From Thermoleophilia bacterium (GTDB lineage: Bacteria > Actinomycetota > Thermoleophilia > Gaiellales > Gaiellaceae): a stretch of 7,654 bases of DNA. Location of the stretch: positions 1 through 7,654 of the forward strand of contig JACVSB010000077.1 in assembly GCA_014534155.1 (NCBI GenBank), given 5' to 3'. Numbering within the stretch: position 1 is the stretch's first letter; each line of letters starts with the position of its first letter. This document shows positions 6,059 to 7,654 of this stretch, piece after piece. A program made the translations under genes and the position numbers. The notes under the pieces are model-generated. The model saw nothing but the letters and a program-made list of their open reading frames with translations. It was not told the DNA's origin and made no database searches.

Positions 6059-6343
6059 TTAGCCGCGGGCCGCCAGCTCGTTCGTCCGGCGCGCCATCGC
6101 CCTGTCGCGCTCGGTGATCGCGCGCTTCGTGTGGGTCCACCAGCGCACGGTCACGGCGTTCCAGCTGATCGCGATGTCCGGATGGTGATCGGCCTTCTCG
6201 GCCTCCTCGGCGAGCCGGTTCACGAACGCGATCGACTCGCGGAAGTCGCGGAAGCGAAATCCGCGCTGCAGGGCGCCCCGGACCTCGTTCCAGCCTTCGA
6301 CCTGTTGCTCGGCGGGAGCGTCGTTCCCGGCGGGGCTCCTCAC
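6059..6343 (-). CDS. Pterin-4a-carbinolamine dehydratase (4a-hydroxytetrahydrobiopterin dehydratase)
   Basis: This 94-residue cytoplasmic enzyme dehydrates 4a-hydroxytetrahydropterin to quinonoid dihydropterin, recycling pterin cofactor. The family active-site pattern is complete: E49-x3-H53-H54-P55, five residues to W61, nine to H71, and eight to D80 (EKADHHP, SWN, WTH, TERD). FRFRDFRESIAFVNRLAE (29-46) is the typical strand and helix before it. GTG at 6343 is chosen because it gives a near-family length and overlaps the stop of a small upstream frame as GTGA. The N-terminal helix before GW (17-18) is about ten residues shorter than usual. No aromatic amino acid hydroxylase is visible nearby, so its partner is unknown; some bacterial members have been linked with molybdopterin metabolism instead. 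The gene is the last of the minus-strand group that includes cysM and the JAMM protease. Confidence 0.92.
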   Translation of the reverse strand: MRSPAGNDAPAEQQVEGWNEVRGALQRGFRFRDFRESIAFVNRLAEEAEKADHHPDIAISWNAVTVRWWTHTKRAITERDRAMARRTNELAARG

Positions 6344-6471
6344 CGCTCGACGCGTTGCCCCGAGCTGTCGCCTACCAGCGCGACCGCGCTCCGCGGCGTC
6401 TGGGCGGCCGCGCCCGCAGCTGTGAGCAAGGGCAGCGCGAGGGTTGCGAAGGAGACCCAGATCGACCGCAT
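6340..6471 (-). CDS. Possible small exported peptide, 43 residues
   Basis: A short frame begins at ATG 6471 after a purine-rich GAGGGGG-type stretch and ends in TGA at 6340-6342, overlapping the dehydratase GTG as GTGA. The peptide opens MRSIWVSFATLALPLL, then TAAGAAAQTP. That is a textbook Sec signal peptide: a positive residue, a hydrophobic core of about 15 residues, and an AxA site near residues 21-23. It leaves a mature part of only about 20 residues ending VER. I recognise no family. It could be a real micro-protein, a leader peptide whose translation feeds the dehydratase start, or the remnant of a longer secreted protein. Chance is possible because the frame is short and GC-rich. Confidence 0.4.
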   Translation of the reverse strand: MRSIWVSFATLALPLLTAAGAAAQTPRSAVALVGDSSGQRVER

Positions 6472-6516
6472 GCCCCACCCCCTCGTCGTGTCGCCGGCGA
6501 TTATGAACGCTCGTCG

Positions 6517-6891
6517 TTACCGGCGCACGAGCTCCTCCGCGTCCACCTGCCCGTCGCGGATCCGCCAGGCGGCGAGCTCGCCCGTCGCCGCATTCAGGAT
6601 CACGTACGGTCGTCCCTCCCAGAGGCCGATGTTCTCGAGGTCCGTGCGCGACGGGCGGGGAGGGCTGGAGAGGTGCGAGTGGAAGACCGCGAGCTCGAAG
6701 CCCTCGTCCTCGAGGAACCACGCCTCGGGGTCGACCTCCAGCTCGAAGCGGTAGGGGCTCGCGGCCGCGTTTCTCCCCGGCAGGTAGCGCTCCGCGACGC
6801 CCTCACGGAGCACGAGGAGTCCGCACGCCTCGTTCGGTCGCTCCGCCTCGGCGTGCTCGACGAGCGCCGAGCGCACCGGGGCCGGGATCAC
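6517..6891 (-). CDS. JAMM/M67-family zinc metallopeptidase, Mec-like
   Basis: This 124-residue protein is a small JAB1/MPN+ domain protease. All metal-site residues are present: E21 in NEACGLL, then H71-S-H73, seven residues, S81 and D84 (the HxHx7SxxD JAMM motif). In mycobacteria the homologous Mec cleaves cysteine off the C-terminus of the small sulfur carrier CysO after CysM has attached it, releasing free cysteine. Here the GTG start at 6891 overlaps the stop of the CysM-like gene as GTGA, which strongly supports that role; an in-frame GTG at 6894 is an alternative. No CysO-like ubiquitin-fold gene lies between or just downstream. Bacterial JAMM proteins also act in other sulfur-carrier systems such as thiamine or siderophore pathways, but the CysM partner makes the Mec role the best call. 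Confidence 0.9.
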   Translation of the reverse strand: MIPAPVRSALVEHAEAERPNEACGLLVLREGVAERYLPGRNAAASPYRFELEVDPEAWFLEDEGFELAVFHSHLSSPPRPSRTDLENIGLWEGRPYVILNAATGELAAWRIRDGQVDAEELVRR

Positions 6892-7654
6892 CACCAGAGC
6901 CGGTCTTCCATCGCGTGCTCGACCTCCTCGGCTCGAGCGTCCCAGAAGTCGGCGGAGAGGTACTTCCAGCCGCCGTCGGCGAGCACGCAGACGACTACGC
7001 CTTCCTCGAGTCCGGAGGCGATCTCGCGGGCGACGTGGACAACCGCTCCCGAGGAGACGCCGGCGAAGATGCCCTCTTGGTCGAGGAGCGCGCGCACCGC
7101 GCCGACGGACTCCTCGTTCGTGACCAGGATCTTGCGATCGAGCCGGGCGACGTCGAGGATCGGCGGGACGTATCCGTCGGCGAGGGAACGCAGCCCGTAG
7201 ACGAGGTCGCCCTGGAGCGGCTCGGCGGCCGCGACCACCACGTCGGGGAACGCGTCGCGTACGCGCTCGCCCGCTCCCATCAGCGTCCCGCCGGTGCCCA
7301 GGCCCGCCACGAGGACGTCGACCTGGGAGAGCGCCTCGACGATCTCGGCGCCGGTCCCCTCGAAGTGCGCTCGAGGGTTCGCCTCGTTCGCGTACTGGTT
7401 GAGCATGAAGTACCGCTCGTCCCGCTGGGCCATCCGAAGCGCGAGGCGCACGGCGCCGTTGGAGCCCTCGGCGGCCGGCGAGAAGAGGACCTCCGCGCCG
7501 TACAGGCGCAGGAGCCGAATCCGTTCCGGGGTCGCGTTCTCCGGCACGACGCATGTGAGCCGGTGGCCCGTGAGCTTCGCGACGAGGGCGAGCGAGATAC
7601 CGGTGTTTCCGCTCGTCGGCTCGAGAAGTTCGCGCCCGGGCGCGAGCTCGCCCG
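6888..7654 (-). CDS. cysM: CysM-type cysteine synthase, C-terminal 254 residues (cut by window edge)
   Basis: This is a fold-type II PLP enzyme that makes cysteine from an activated serine. Visible are EPTSGNTGISLAL, whose TSGNTG loop binds the substrate carboxylate; GLGTGGTLMG, the PLP-phosphate loop; GVSSGA with the serine near the pyridine nitrogen; and LADGGWKYLS. The Schiff-base lysine and roughly the first 55-60 residues lie beyond the window edge. The frame stays open to position 7652, so an internal GTG at 7547 is not the start. The protein ends in MEDRLWW, similar to the C-terminal tail of the mycobacterial CysM, which uses O-phosphoserine and the thiocarboxylated carrier CysO. Coupling to a Mec-like JAMM protease by a GTGA overlap fits that pathway. 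An ordinary sulfide-dependent O-acetylserine sulfhydrylase is the alternative. Confidence 0.92.
   Translation of the reverse strand, partial: GELAPGRELLEPTSGNTGISLALVAKLTGHRLTCVVPENATPERIRLLRLYGAEVLFSPAAEGSNGAVRLALRMAQRDERYFMLNQYANEANPRAHFEGTGAEIVEALSQVDVLVAGLGTGGTLMGAGERVRDAFPDVVVAAAEPLQGDLVYGLRSLADGYVPPILDVARLDRKILVTNEESVGAVRALLDQEGIFAGVSSGAVVHVAREIASGLEEGVVVCVLADGGWKYLSADFWDARAEEVEHAMEDRLWW

Noticed and set aside
6491..6500. A perfect 10-base palindrome TCGCCGGCGA upstream of the small exported peptide frame
   Set aside because: It is too short and GC-rich to be distinguished from chance at this composition, and it has no partner site.
6517..7554. Reading the JAMM frame as a 345-residue protein extending back over cysM
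   Set aside because: The extra N-terminal part is an arginine-rich shadow of cysM; the JAMM domain is complete from GTG 6891, which overlaps the cysM stop in the usual GTGA manner.

Overview
The window is very GC-rich (about 70% by eye), gene-dense, uses GTG starts often, and carries a CysM/Mec-type cysteine-synthesis pair of the kind known from mycobacteria. Together these suggest a high-GC actinomycete-like bacterium. A deep lineage such as Thermoleophilia is possible, but I cannot fix the taxon from sequence alone.

The left and centre (1-6024) form one regulated locus. A LacI-family repressor gene (341-1492, minus) is followed by the start of an ABC-transporter ATPase gene (1-330, minus, cut by the window edge). 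Reading away from them on the plus strand is a tight four-gene operon: a DegT/DnrJ/EryC1/StrS-type PLP aminotransferase (1602-2912), a zinc-dependent medium-chain dehydrogenase (2940-4076), and two tandem Gfo/Idh/MocA oxidoreductases (4073-5056 and 5053-6024). The last three genes are joined by 4-base GTGA stop/start overlaps. Two perfect matches to the LacI-family operator pattern TGnAAnCGnTTnCA lie upstream of the aminotransferase operon and upstream of the ABC gene. Each sits exactly 16 bases after a TTGAC -35 element. This makes a self-contained regulon: the repressor appears to control both the uptake system and the catalytic operon.

Taken together, the locus looks like an uptake and conversion pathway for an amino sugar, aminocyclitol or oxidised glycoside. 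The sugar/cyclitol aminotransferase plus Zn-dehydrogenase pair resembles the chemistry of 2-deoxystreptamine-type aminocyclitols, but the regulator and transporter point to catabolism. The substrate is not visible in the sequence.

The right end (6059-7654) is a separate, convergent minus-strand group. It holds the 3' part of a CysM-type cysteine synthase (edge-truncated), a JAMM/M67 metallopeptidase resembling Mec (coupled to it by GTGA), a possible 43-residue exported peptide, and a pterin-4a-carbinolamine dehydratase that overlaps the peptide frame by GTGA. A GC-rich hairpin at 6039-6057 separates the two convergent groups.
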